A model generated the notes under the pieces. That model was not told the origin of the DNA. It made no database searches and was given only the letters and a program-made list of their open reading frames with translations. The translations under genes and the position numbers were made by a program. From Conidiobolus incongruus B7586 (Eukaryota > Entomophthoromycota > Entomophthoromycetes > Entomophthorales > Conidiobolaceae), in assembly GCA_000697335.1 (NCBI GenBank), contig JNEM01012593.1, positions 1 through 34,089 on the forward strand: 34,089 bases of DNA, read 5' to 3'. This document shows, in pieces, positions 1-10,792 of the stretch (within the stretch, counting starts at the first letter, position 1; each line of letters begins with the position of its first letter).

Positions 1-2560
1 GGCATTCGAATTGGCATTAGAGTTGGAATGAGAGTGTGAGTGCGAATGAGAGTGATGAGGGCGAGGATTGTAATGGCGATTATTTGAGTTGTGGTGATAT
101 TGGTTGTGATGATGGTGAGGGCGGTAATTAGTGTTATGTTGAGGATGATGATCAGGACTTTGATTAGGGTTAGGACCATCAGGAGGGTATCTCATCATGC
201 CTGGTGGAGGCATATATGGCATGTAAGGATGTGGAGGAGGCATGGGAGGTCGGTTAGGAGAGTAGTTGGGATGGTTAGAATCATGATTTTGAGGACGTGG
301 GTAATTTCTGGGAGAACCTTGAGGAGGAACAGGTGGGCTGTAAGGACTAGCTGGCATGAATGGTCCATGAGGAGAATGAGGTCCATGAGCAGGTCCGTTA
401 TTATTAGGAGGAGGTGAGGGATAAACAAAATTTGGATTGTATGGATAAGGAGGGATCATACCAGGGGGAGCTGGACCATACATTTGAGGAGGTCCATAAG
501 GATACATGGGGTGAGGGAAGGGAACAGGATAAGGAGGAGGCATATTTCCAGGATAAGGTGAGCCACTCATATCGGCAGGAGGCATAGGGTAAGGGACGTT
601 GGGATAGGGTTTTTGGGGGGTAGAAGGGAGTTGCCAATGATGAGAAACAGAACCCAATGAAGGAGATGTCTGGAATTTGTTTGAAGAAAGTAGCAAGGAT
701 TTGATAGATACTTTACCTTTAGGAACATTAGGATTAATGGTAAACTCAGGTCCAACGCCGGTAGAAGAAGATTTGGGTTTATGTCCAGGAACAAAGGCTT
801 TAGCAACAGGATTAGGTTTAAATTCTGGAGCTTTAACATTGAATTTAACACTATTGGGGGAATCAGCACCAGTAGCATCAGTTTTCGTAGAAGGTTGGTC
901 TTGAGATGCAGTAGATTCTTTGACTTCCTTGGCATCTTCTTTGGTATCTTCTTTAATAGGTTTAGAATCCTTAGTTTCTTTAGTATCCTTTGAATCTTTA
1001 GCCTTATCTTTAGATATAATCTCCTTCAACGAATCGGGAACAGGGGTATTGAGTTGGAAAGTTTTGCTGAATTTAATCAATTCGGCAACTCGACCATCTT
1101 TATCCTTTTTAAATAAGGCTTTCTTTGTTTGCTGGCATCTCTCTTTTTCAGTGGTTAAAAATTGTCTGAAAGTGCCCATCAATTCTTCTTCAATAGGTTT
1201 GTGTATACGATTATCACCATATAATTTCCTTTCAGTTGTTCTACTTAAAGTGTGAGGAGAGCTGAAAAGTGCAGCAATAGCTTCAACCTTTTTAGTCGAA
1301 ATAGGGGTTCCTGTAATTTTATGCGGCTTGGAAGTTGAGTTTTCGGATGATGTAGTAGAATTGGCAGATGGTTTCGCGGGAGTACTATCAGTTTTCGTAT
1401 CAGCTTTTGTATCAGTCTTAGCATCATTCTTGGCTTCAGCTTTTATATCAGCCTTTGTATCAGATTTAGGAGCTGACGTATCAGGGGTAGTGTTCTTGTT
1501 AACATTGGCACGCTGCTGAGGAGGTATGTACCGATTGGGGTTATCAGTCCTTAAAACAGCACCATATCTTTCTTCTTCATCCATTTGGTCAGGTCCCAAT
1601 TGACCACGCTCTTCCGCAATATGAATATTGTTGGAAGCAGATTTTTGAATTTCATCAGCTAAACGCTGAGCCCTAATTTCTCTTTCCTTGAAATCAGCAC
1701 GAGTACGATCGAGTTTAGTAGTGTAAAGCTCTTCGTTAAAATCAGTTTTAATGCCAAACATTTTTTCATTTACTTCGAATTGGTCCCAATGTTCATCATT
1801 GTTGTTTTGATTCATCTCCCAATCCAAAATTGGATTAGAATCGTCAAGAGGAGCATCAGGAACCCACTGTTGTAAAGTTCGTTCTTTAAGAGGGCCAGTG
1901 GCTCTACTAATATCAGTGTCAGTTTTAAAACCAGTGTTACCCATCTGATAATGGGGACTATTGGGATCATTTGAAGAAATATGTGCCAAATCTTTTTCTA
2001 AAACTGTCATAGTAGGAATACTGTTAGGAAAAGAGTTACTAGAATGTGCTTGAATCCTCTTTGAGTTAGTGAAAATTAATGAAGTTTCGCCTTCAGTTTT
2101 AAGTTCACTAAACATTCCTTCAAACACGTCATTATCTTTCAATGTATAAATAACCGATTTTCCCTAAAAACAAAGTAGGTGATAAAATTAGAAATTAAAA
2201 ATTTTTTTTATGAATGAATAAAATTAATAAAATAAAATTACCACTAATGATGTATAAAAAGAGTTCAAACCTTCTTGGAATTTTTGTTGAAGACCATTTT
2301 CAAAAGAGCTAATAGATGAATTACCGTTTGTTGGAGGAGATTGAGAAGGAGGAGGAGAGAAGTTACTACGGTGACCTACTGTATTGTAACCACCTCTGCT
2401 ACCAAAACCAGTCTGATTCCATTTTCCTCTGCCTCTATAAAAATTCATTACGTATACAGTTTTTGAAAAATAATTTTAAGCAGAAATACCTCTTATTAGT
2501 ATTGTGGTGGTATCCACGATTATTAGTTTTAGCCCCTCTTACACTGCCACCAGTAGACAT
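1..2560 (-). CDS. PBP1: Ataxin-2/Pbp1 homologue (Lsm, LsmAD, PAM2), C-terminus beyond window
   Basis: Ataxin-2 family proteins bind mRNA and poly(A)-binding protein and act in stress granules and translation control. Three exons fit in frame: 2490-2560, 2242-2434 and 2163 down to the left edge, joined by introns of 55 and 78 bases with GT-AG ends. This gives 809 residues with no stop before the edge, so the C-terminus is missing. The N-terminus is Gly/Arg/Asn-rich. An Lsm fold starts near residue 86 (SLVGKSVIYTLKDNDVFEGM). The LsmAD domain starts near residue 220 (FGIKTDFNEELYTTKLDR). A PAM2-like motif lies at about residues 535-549 (FKPNPVAKAFVPG), with Pro where the consensus has Leu. Between them are Lys/Asp/Thr-rich repeats; after residue 590 the protein is Pro/Tyr/His/Asn-rich, a typical low-complexity tail. 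The start ATG is the first in frame and precedes RGG-like sequence. The domain order leaves little doubt about the family. Confidence 0.93.
781..825 (-). other. PAM2-like PABP-binding motif in the ataxin-2 homologue
   Basis: The encoded peptide is EFKPNPVAKAFVPGH. PAM2 peptides bind the MLLE domain of poly(A)-binding protein through the pattern L-N-x-x-A-x-x-F-x-P. Here N, A, F and P are kept and the leading Leu is Pro. Confidence 0.7.
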
Positions 2561-5370
2561 TATTAATACAAGAGAAATTGAAGAATAAAGGGATTAAAAA
2601 ATCAAATTCACTCAATTAAAGCGGTGAATTGAGTGGGTTAATCAATGTAAACTCAAGTTTACTGTGTTCATTCCAAAGAATCCCCACCTTTTTTAATCTT
2701 CATTCTTCACCAATTGACATTTTAATCATGGGATTTTTGTAATCCAATAAATTCCAATTTGAATTTCTCCATGTAAATTATGATAAAATTATTTTGCATT
2801 GGATATAAGCATATCAAAAATATTAATCAGTGAAGTATAACTGATATATCACTTTTGTATATATTATATATCAGTGAACAAAATTTGATTATATAATATA
2901 TGTTACTTGTAATAATATCATTACTATTTGTTATAATTTAAACTATTATTAATTAGCCCTGATAAAAATTTTAATTTAAAAGAGATTTAGATTATTTAAT
3001 TATAAACTAAAAAGTTTAAGATAATATCGATTATTATAAACTTTATTAATATATCATTCGATTTATTAATTTATATATATCAAAATCCATATATATATAA
3101 TCCAAAATGAAAATACTACATTATAATCTTACTAGCAATATCTATTTGAATATTGTATCAAATTAAGACAACATTTCATTACATCACAATTTATAGATTC
3201 ATTATTATGAGAATAATTTGTTTGATTGTATTTTAAATTTATCACATCAAAATAATGAATACACCCATTTAATAATATAGAAATTATTATATTTTAGAAA
3301 AAAATAATTTAACCCATTGTTATGAATATATTAATTGATTATTTCATTTTTTTGATACAGTCAAGCCATTGAATAACATACGATTATTTAATTATAAACA
3401 ATCTTCAAAACGAGCAAAGTAATGCATATCACATATTGCCACCATCGAACTCAATACCACAAACATATTTATTAAAGCCGAAAAATCAAGAATAATTATT
3501 TCAGTACCCAAGCTATTATTTACATTTTTGAAAGTTGGCCAATATTTCAACTCCAATCTGATAAACATTCTAGATGTAGTAATACGACCCCAAACCTACC
3601 AATTAGAGATTATTATGGGTTGATTCTTTAAGGAGAATCACCTTAATTTATCCCTGATGCTTTATTGGTCACTTTTCTAGTTTTTCAATATGAATTACCC
3701 TGTTAAAATGCACAGTTGAAATTTGTCAAAATTATTATATCCGCCTTTTTTTGAAAAAACAACTTAGGATATATTATGATAGGGTTAATTATTGTATCTG
3801 AAATTATAATATTATTATTCTAATAAAATATTCTTGGATTTGATTAATAAATATTAAAGCTTTTTTCATATTATATAAACTGTAGTCACAATTATTTGGA
3901 ATATTTTTGTCCAATTAGTTAATTGTTAATTTAATTGATTGATTATAGCTCTATGATTTTAATAGGTTAATCTATAATTCCTCCTTAATCTCAGATCTTA
4001 CCATTCCTCTTTGTGTTATAATAGAGGAATCAAGTAATAATGTTTGATATATTTTTGTTAATTTAATTATATGGAGTCAAATTATTTAATTTTCATTATT
4101 GCGCTGGGAAGCTAAATTAATTCAGTTTTTTTATTAATAAATTAGCGAAACTCAATATTTTTTTAATTATTAAATTTTGTATAATTATCAAACTGTTCAT
4201 ATGGATCTCAGTTAATTGATTCAATAATTTTTATTCTAATAATTTAATAATGGCAGAGTGATATATAATATATAATATTTATTTGAACTACCAAACATTG
4301 TAAAATAAGTGATAATTGTTAAATACAAAACTGAGGATAATAAACTTGAACAATTAGTGGGTAATCTAAGCTTGACGGCAATTCATTTGGGAAAAGTTTT
4401 AATATAATCTGTAGTTTAACATATTATTGGTGTTGATAATATTTCAGTAATTGAGAAATTTATTTAATTTTACAACTTAGATCAAATTCTTGATAATTAG
4501 AAAGCATATTTTGAAAATTATCTTATTCAAATTTATATTACCAATATCATTTGTATTTCTATATTCGAATCATTTTCTCTTTATAATATCCACAGATTAT
4601 TTCTGGTAATTATATTATTCTAATTATTTGTTGCAAATAAATTGATATGGCAATTAGTTAGAAACCAATATTCAAATTTTTCAATCAAAACTCAATTCAA
4701 ACCGACTAATATGATTAACTGTTGGAGATCTATTCATTATTAAATTAACAAAATGAGCTGTTTTATTAAAAATAAAATTAATCTTAGTAACAATTATAAA
4801 ATCTTCAATTTCAAATTAAACTAATATAATCTAACTCAAATTTTTAAAAATGTAGTAGAATTCAGTTATCTTTGGCATAAATCTTTGTTTAATATATATA
4901 TATTTTCTAAAATCTAATAATACGAGTTACTTTGAATTAAATCTTAATTCATTGAGTATTATGTCAATTTCAAATCATTTTCTTATCCAAAATAAATATC
5001 ACTTTGCAGTTACTAAAGTTAAATAAATTAAACAGAGCAATATATTAAAACCATATAATTTTTATGCTGTATCATTTACTTTAATATCATTCTTTAGTTA
5101 TATATCGCATTATCCAAAATATCAATTATATTTTCATCTCTAAAATAACAAGAACAAGACCCATCAAAAACATCCAAAAGGCGGTCCCATAATAACTTTC
5201 AAATCCTCTGCATAAATTATATTTGGTTAGACAAGTCAATTTCAATTTAAAGTAATAAAAACATAGCATTACTATACCAATTCAAAAACCATATATTAAT
5301 CAACCTTAATATAGCAAAATTTTTAAATTCAACAGAGTATATATTTTATTTTATTGAATTAATTGAGAAT
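2561..5370. other. Spacer between divergent PBP1 and SGF73 genes
   Basis: This is 2.8 kb of mostly AT-rich DNA with no supported gene. The proximal parts should hold the two divergent promoters. A CCCATAA motif lies at 5187, about 180 bases before the SGF73 start, and a related TCCCATGA on the minus strand near 2727-2734, about 170 bases before the PBP1 start. The patch at 3490-3760 is less AT-rich and reads like worn coding sequence; see the separate entry. Confidence 0.6.
3490..3760 (+). pseudogene. Weak coding-like patch, unidentified
   Basis: This stretch has more G+C than its surroundings. One plus-strand frame reads FESWPIFQLQSDKHSRCSNT, then NLPIRDYYGLIL, and after two stop codons FIPDALLVTFLVFQYELPC. 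The residue mix is protein-like rather than the Asn/Lys/Ile mix expected of AT-rich spacer. No family is recognised. It could be an old gene relic or chance. Confidence 0.2.
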
Positions 5371-6732
5371 ATGTCAGACACTAGAGGTAATTTATTAAAA
5401 ATTAATTTTATTCAAATTTGGACTTATAGGTTTTAGAAGAAGTATGCAGGACCGCTTCGAAACGACCTCCTGGTCAAGTTCCAGATACTCCAAGCTCTAA
5501 TCCTAAAACCAAAAAGAAACAAACGACAGGGTCGTATCTTAAAAAGAGTATATGCGAATTTCGCATCAACCCTAAAAAATATTGATTAATATAAAAATTT
5601 AGAAAAAGAGATGAATCCTTTGGACAAGATAGACAGTTCGTACCTATCACAATCGTGGGCACCGTTAGTCACGGAGCAGACTGCACAAGTATTTAGCAAG
5701 GAAAGGGATTGGAAGGCGATATCCATGAAAATGTCCAAACCTAAGAGGAGTTTACATGCTACCTACAAGCGTAACATTCCACAAAGTAATTTTTTATATT
5801 GATTTCAAAAACTACGTTTTAAGAAATATTTTGATATAGTTTTAAATAATTTAAATCTGAAGAGAGTACCTATATTTTCAGTTGTCGAAAATGCATACTT
5901 GGTAATTTGTCATAAATAGTAAATTGATTAATATTAACCAATTTGATTTGATAGCCCTATTGTTTGGAACTACCTAACCCCGACGAAATTCCTTCCACTA
6001 TAGCGCCTTTGGATCAGGACGAATTCTATTCCGGGATGAACGATTCTCAACATAATAATGATATTAATTTAGAGGACGATTCAAGTAATAAGCTGTTGTT
6101 TGTTGTTAGATTGGTGTTGATTGACTAATTGGTTTTAGATACTAAAAAGAAATCCAAAAAAGATTCTAAATCGAAGCGGAAACCTGCTAAACCTAAAATA
6201 GTGGGTAAGTATCTTATCTATTGGTCGTACTCTGTCAGATTAATAAATACTCTCTCATCCTGCAGGACCTGTTGATCTGGAACGCCAATGTGGTGTTATA
6301 GGACCGGATGGCAAGCCATGTCTCAGAACCATTACATGTAAGACGCACTCTGTAGCTCTCAAGAGAGCAGTCATGGGAAGATCCACGACGTATGATGATC
6401 TAGTGCGCAAATATAACCAAAACAACGCTAAATTAAAAGGTAACAACGCTCTCACATCCCATATTGTTTCACATATCTCATCTCTCCACTTAGCTGAACA
6501 ACTCAAATCCCAAAACAAAACAGACCACAATACACACACCGTACAACTTAAAGAAATCGAGGAAGAAAGCGACTATGACTCAGACAAAGAACTTGAAATC
6601 ATCCTACAATGCCTCCGTAATCGCAATCTCCAACCCGTCGCAAGTCGCCCGTTGTTCAACAACCGGAGCAACTACCAGAATTATATCATGCGCAGTATGA
6701 TTTCCAGTAGTTTGAAGGATTTGCCAAAGTAG
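5371..6732 (+). CDS. SGF73: SAGA complex subunit Sgf73/ataxin-7 homologue (SCA7 domain)
   Basis: Sgf73/ataxin-7 tethers the H2B deubiquitinating module to the SAGA coactivator in the nucleus. Seven exons join in frame: 5371-5386, 5437-5547, 5603-5785, 5882-5901, 5955-6084, 6139-6204 and 6266-6732, giving 330 residues and a TAG stop. The SCA7 domain occupies about residues 176-240 with its zinc signature C-x9-C-x5-C-x2-H (CGVIGPDGKPC to CKTH), followed by LKRAVMGRSTTYDDL, which is diagnostic. Upstream is a Lys-rich linker. Near residue 75 lies a WKAISMKM-type segment like the N-terminal region of the family, but I do not see its usual first zinc finger clearly. Exon 4 is only 20 bases, and skipping it breaks the frame. 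The tail after residue 240 is Asn/Ser/Glu-rich. The 3' exon is certain; the 5' exons rest on frame continuity. Confidence 0.9.
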
Positions 6733-7223
6733 TCTAAAATGTGTATTTTTATTTAATATTAATAAGGATTGATGTATGGTATTTGATGTGATTAGATTTT
6801 TTATGTTGGATTAATTAATAGTTTATTGAGTATCTTATAATTATTCACAATTAAAAGTGAGGGAATTTTGTGACTGACAATTTAATTCCAAATAAAAATT
6901 TCATCAATATAATCAACTTTTAATTGAATTAAAATTAATTTGTCTATAGTTTATTCAATCAATTGATAATATCATTTAAAAATATATTTTGTAACCTAAT
7001 ATTTAGTATCAACTTTAATAATTATAATGATTTTATAATATTATTATTTTTATCTTTATTAATTTAATCCATCATTTCCGATTTAATTTTAGAATATGTA
7101 CAAACTTTTACCCTGATTTTCTCATAATATATGACGTAACTTCAATTACATTATTATTATTCCTATTTTCTAAAATTTACCAGTTAATCTTTGTTATTCA
7201 ATCAATAAAATCAATACAACAAA
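6733..7223. other. Spacer between SGF73 and the epimerase gene
   Basis: About 490 bases of AT-rich DNA hold the SGF73 3' end and the promoter of the downstream epimerase. No ORF is supported. The only notable site is the TGACGTAA at 7132. Confidence 0.6.
7132..7139 (+). promoter_or_regulatory. CRE-like TGACGTAA site
   Basis: TGACGTAA matches the core bound by bZIP factors of the ATF/CREB class and lies 85 to 92 bases before the epimerase start codon. GC-containing octamers are uncommon in this AT-rich spacer, so the site stands out, but function is inferred only. Confidence 0.3.
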
Positions 7224-8255
7224 ATGGTAGTTCAATTACAATCCAATCCTGATAGAGTTGTCATTCAAGCTTACAACAGTGATTGTGAAATTAATTTATT
7301 TGGAGCAACTGTTACCAGTTGGAAACTGAATAATTTGGATATTTTATTTTTGAGGTAATATTAATAGAATATATAGATATTGATATATTAATTCATTGGT
7401 TATTAGTAAGAAGGCACATTTAGACGGAAGCAAAGCTATTCGTGGAGGGTAAATTATACATTAATGATAATTTTTTATGGCTGATGATGAGCTGTTTAGT
7501 ATTCCTTTAGTTTTTCCTCAATTTGGTACTGTTGAACCTCCTAACCCCGCTCACAAATTGCCTAGTCACGGTATGTTAACAACCCTTGTATAAAGGTATA
7601 CATTTAATGTTTTATTTGAACAGGTTTCGCTAGATTAGTCAAGTGGAAGTATATCCAATCCAGTAGGGACGACTCAGCCAGTTTTGAACTCGATTCTGAA
7701 GCTGTTAAGAGTCAAAGACCCGACTTAGCAGAGTTGTGGCCTTACAAGTTTAGATTGGTGTATACTGTCACAGTTGGTACCAACACTCTCCAAACTGATT
7801 TAGAAATCAAGAATTTGGACACGGAATCCATTCTGGTGACCCCCTTACTCCACACTTACTTCAACATTGGCGATATTACCCAAACCAAGGTCAGAGGCTT
7901 AAATTCGTTGAAATTCGTGGATAAGGTGGACCTTCACGACGAACCCCCCAAGGAATTGAGGGATGAAGTGGATTTCCCCAAGGAAGTCGATCGTGTCTAC
8001 ATTGGTGGGGGTCAAAGCGATTTGGAACTCATCGCTGGCAGCCAACCCTATAAGTCCATCACCATCAAATCTAACCACCTCGACGATGCGGTAGTTTGGA
8101 ATCCCTGGATCGCCAAATCTGAAGCCCTCAAGGATATGCACCAAGATGGCTACAAGGAATTCTGCTGCGTCGAACTTGGTCAAGTCAATACTCCCCACGA
8201 ACTTCAGCACAATGAAGCCATCGTCATTGGTCAAGTGTTAACCGCTAACTTTTAG
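7224..8255 (+). CDS. Glucose-6-phosphate 1-epimerase (hexose-6-phosphate mutarotase)
   Basis: This enzyme interconverts the alpha and beta anomers of glucose 6-phosphate (EC 5.1.3.15) in the cytosol and belongs to the aldose-1-epimerase superfamily. Four exons (7224-7354, 7407-7448, 7500-7570, 7624-8255) join in frame to 291 residues, close to yeast YMR099C in length. Visible signatures are FGATVTSWKL near residue 32, DGSKAIRGGIPLVFPQFG near residue 50, SHGFAR at 80-85, LHTYF with the probable catalytic His158, VVWNPW near residue 217, and CVELGQVN with the probable catalytic Glu265. These positions agree with the His and Glu pair reported for the yeast enzyme. The start ATG is preceded by an A-rich leader. 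It has its own promoter and no operon-like link to its neighbours. Confidence 0.94.
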
Positions 8256-9539
8256 TAATTATTATTAATGAATTGTTTCATGATTATATGAGGTTTTAAT
8301 CTCTTGTTTTTTATTAGTTACACTTCTAAAATTTGAGTTTGGAGTTGAATTGATCCAATTGATGTGTTTGTACTAGGACCCAATTTGGTACAATTCTCAA
8401 TAATCTACAATGAGTTACTTATTTTTAACCAAAATATTCAGAAAATCTTAACTTTGAAATTTAAAACCCAATTAACATGATAAACCTATTCTAACCTTTA
8501 TTGATAGGATGTTTCTATTTCACTTTCAATATTTTACATCTGATTAATTAATTAATTATACAAATTTTTAAGAATGAATATTTTTACCTAAGTTTGGTTA
8601 ATTAAATACGTTTAAATACTATTATAAATATACTTAACTAAATTGAATAAAATTTGAAAAAAATATCTTTTTTTGTTCGGGTTTATAATAACAAAATCAA
8701 TAATATTTTTTTATTTTCTATATTATATGCCAAATAAATAAAATAATAATTTGTTTTTGATATTGATAAAAATTTATTACAGTTTATCCTAGTTAGGTAT
8801 AGTGAAAAAAAAATTCTAAAAATATGAAGGTAGTATATTTACTCTAATAAAATTTCATAAACAAATGAAATTAATTATTAATTTCTATATCATGAAGTTT
8901 AGGTTAATACCTAAGTTTTTCAATGATAGAATTATTTAATATACCTAAGAATTTACTTGAGTTAGTATTTAGATATTTTATATAAAATAGTATTGAAATT
9001 AAGATAGTAAAAAGTGAATTGGTTATGTACTAATAATATTATAATATCAAAAGAATTCCAAAAATTGATAATTACATCTGATACAAACTATAATTATTGG
9101 AGTTGTTATATATTATGTATATTATAAAATTTCATAAATATTAATTTTTTTACATAATTTTTATCATTTTCTTTTACAAGATTTGTTTCAAATTTTAAAT
9201 TGATTGAAAAAAATATGTTATAATAGGTTAATATTTAAATATATTTATTATATATTTTAAACTAATATTTGTTTTTTAATTATTCAAAATAGATATTTTT
9301 TAAAAATAATAAATGTTTGGTGATTTTTAAGTTTTTTTGCCAATATTATTGTTATACCTGATGATTTGAAAAAATTATATAGATATGCTTTTAAATTAAT
9401 AGAATAATTAGTAATAATTATAATTTAAAAATTTTAAATAATTTGGTATAGAGTGGAAATTTAGATTGTTATTAATAATCCCATAAGTATCAAAATTCCA
9501 TATGGTATATTTAAAATATGATTTCTAATTTTTCATTGA
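8256..9539. other. AT-rich spacer, nothing recognised
   Basis: About 1.3 kb of very AT-rich sequence follows the epimerase stop codon. Runs of A and T dominate, no ORF stands out on either strand, and no RNA gene signature is visible. Confidence 0.6.
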
Positions 9540-10080
9540 AGGACCTTAGTAAGTCCTTAAACTGCTAACACCATTCCATACCCCATAATACCATTTACAA
9601 TCCCCTCCCACTCTTGAGTATACTGTTATTACTACATCCCCAATAACTCCCAATACAAACAAAACCCTTAACTCTGGAACCGTATCTTTGGGTGGATCCC
9701 ACAAGTTACGGATCAATATATTCTGCAAAATATCGCTTTTATTCGTCCTTAGGTCTAATAAAATTTTCTTCATTCAATTTTTCATTGAATAACTTAATTA
9801 TGAATTTGATGTGTTGTCAATCCTAATCTCTTCACACTTTCAATTATGTGGTCAAGATAAACCGATTGACAACAGCTACATCACCATGCTTCATATCATA
9901 TTCTAATCCAACAAGGTACGTTAAGCCACCATATCCCAAGCAGTACATGACGAGATACACCTTCGAAAAAATATATAGGAAGTGCCGTCTTAGCTACTCC
10001 TTAGTAACCACGCCTCAAAATATCCTAATGGGGACTCTTTGTGGCCTTTGGAAAGCGTTGACGTCTTGGTAGTTTCTGAA
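9540..10080. other. GC-richer island with fragmentary ORFs, unidentified
   Basis: This 540-base block is much less AT-rich than the DNA on either side, at a level seen elsewhere only in exons. It holds several ORFs but none complete. On the plus strand, one frame is open for about 68 codons at 9578-9790 (LEYTVITTSPITPNTNKTLN), and another at 9848-10072 encodes 74 residues (RYVKPPYPKQYMTRYTFEKI). On the minus strand a 75-codon frame covers 9546-9773. I recognise no family in any of them. A GTACGTTAAG donor-like sequence occurs near 9916. It could be a decayed gene, a small rapidly evolving multi-exon gene or a structured RNA; a decayed gene is my favoured reading. Confidence 0.4.
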
Positions 10081-10792
10081 AATATTTTTCTGTTATTATA
10101 ATTTAATTATTTTATGTTTGATCTAGTTGGACTAACCTTATTCTTTATTTAGGTAATTTGTTTAGGTTGAAAATAATGCAGATAATTTTATGGATTTGAA
10201 TAATAAAATAATGAATCATGTTAATATAATTATTTTTCCTTTGTTTTTACTTTATATATCGATTAATCCTTTATCTAGTAATATTTTTGATTCGAATTAA
10301 TATAAATTTTTCACAAAATCTTAGAATTTTTTGCATTAATTTCCCAAAATCGATAATAAATATATCATAGTAATTTTAATTATTTTTTCCTTTTATCCAC
10401 TAATAATAATAATTGATTATTTAATTCTTTCAACATAACAATAGTTATATTATATAATTACCCTTCATATTATTCTAAAAATCCTTTATATTTTTAACCA
10501 TTGTCATTATTTCAATAAGTGAAACAAAGAAATAACAAAAAATTCCCATAAATTTACTGAATTTCAAATGATATAAATTAAATTGAATGAAATAGAATCA
10601 GTCACATATTTGTGAATTAATTTAAATATTTAATATTATATACAATTGGGAAATATACTTTTTGTTAGTCATAATTATATTATTTTTTATTAGTGTTTTT
10701 AGATAGTTAATAATATAGCTATACTTTTTTAAGTTTTTTAATTTCAAATTTTTTTAATCAGCCTCATAATTTCAGTTTAATATAAATCAAAA
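10081..10792. other. AT-rich spacer upstream of the NUP133-like gene
   Basis: About 710 bases of AT-rich DNA with no ORF. It contains a TCCCATAA motif at 10547, about 240 bases before the start codon of the downstream gene. The region just before the ATG is T-rich and then A-rich, a common promoter layout. Confidence 0.55.

Noticed and set aside
91-1519. Several plus-strand ORFs opposite the ataxin-2 gene
   Set aside because: Their Arg/Met/Val- or Ser/Phe/Leu-rich composition is what the reverse strand of Pro/Asn and Lys/Asp/Thr repeats gives; the minus strand has clear domains.
5882-5901. Alternative frame of the SGF73 micro-exon reading CRKCIL, which looks like a zinc finger
   Set aside because: It needs a non-AG acceptor and then runs into a stop in the next exon, whereas the GT-AG reading stays open on both sides.
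9479-9486. TCCCATAA resembles the upstream element of dictyostelid snRNA and small RNA genes
   Set aside because: The same motif lies before several protein genes here, the proteins look more fungal than dictyostelid, and no known small RNA follows.
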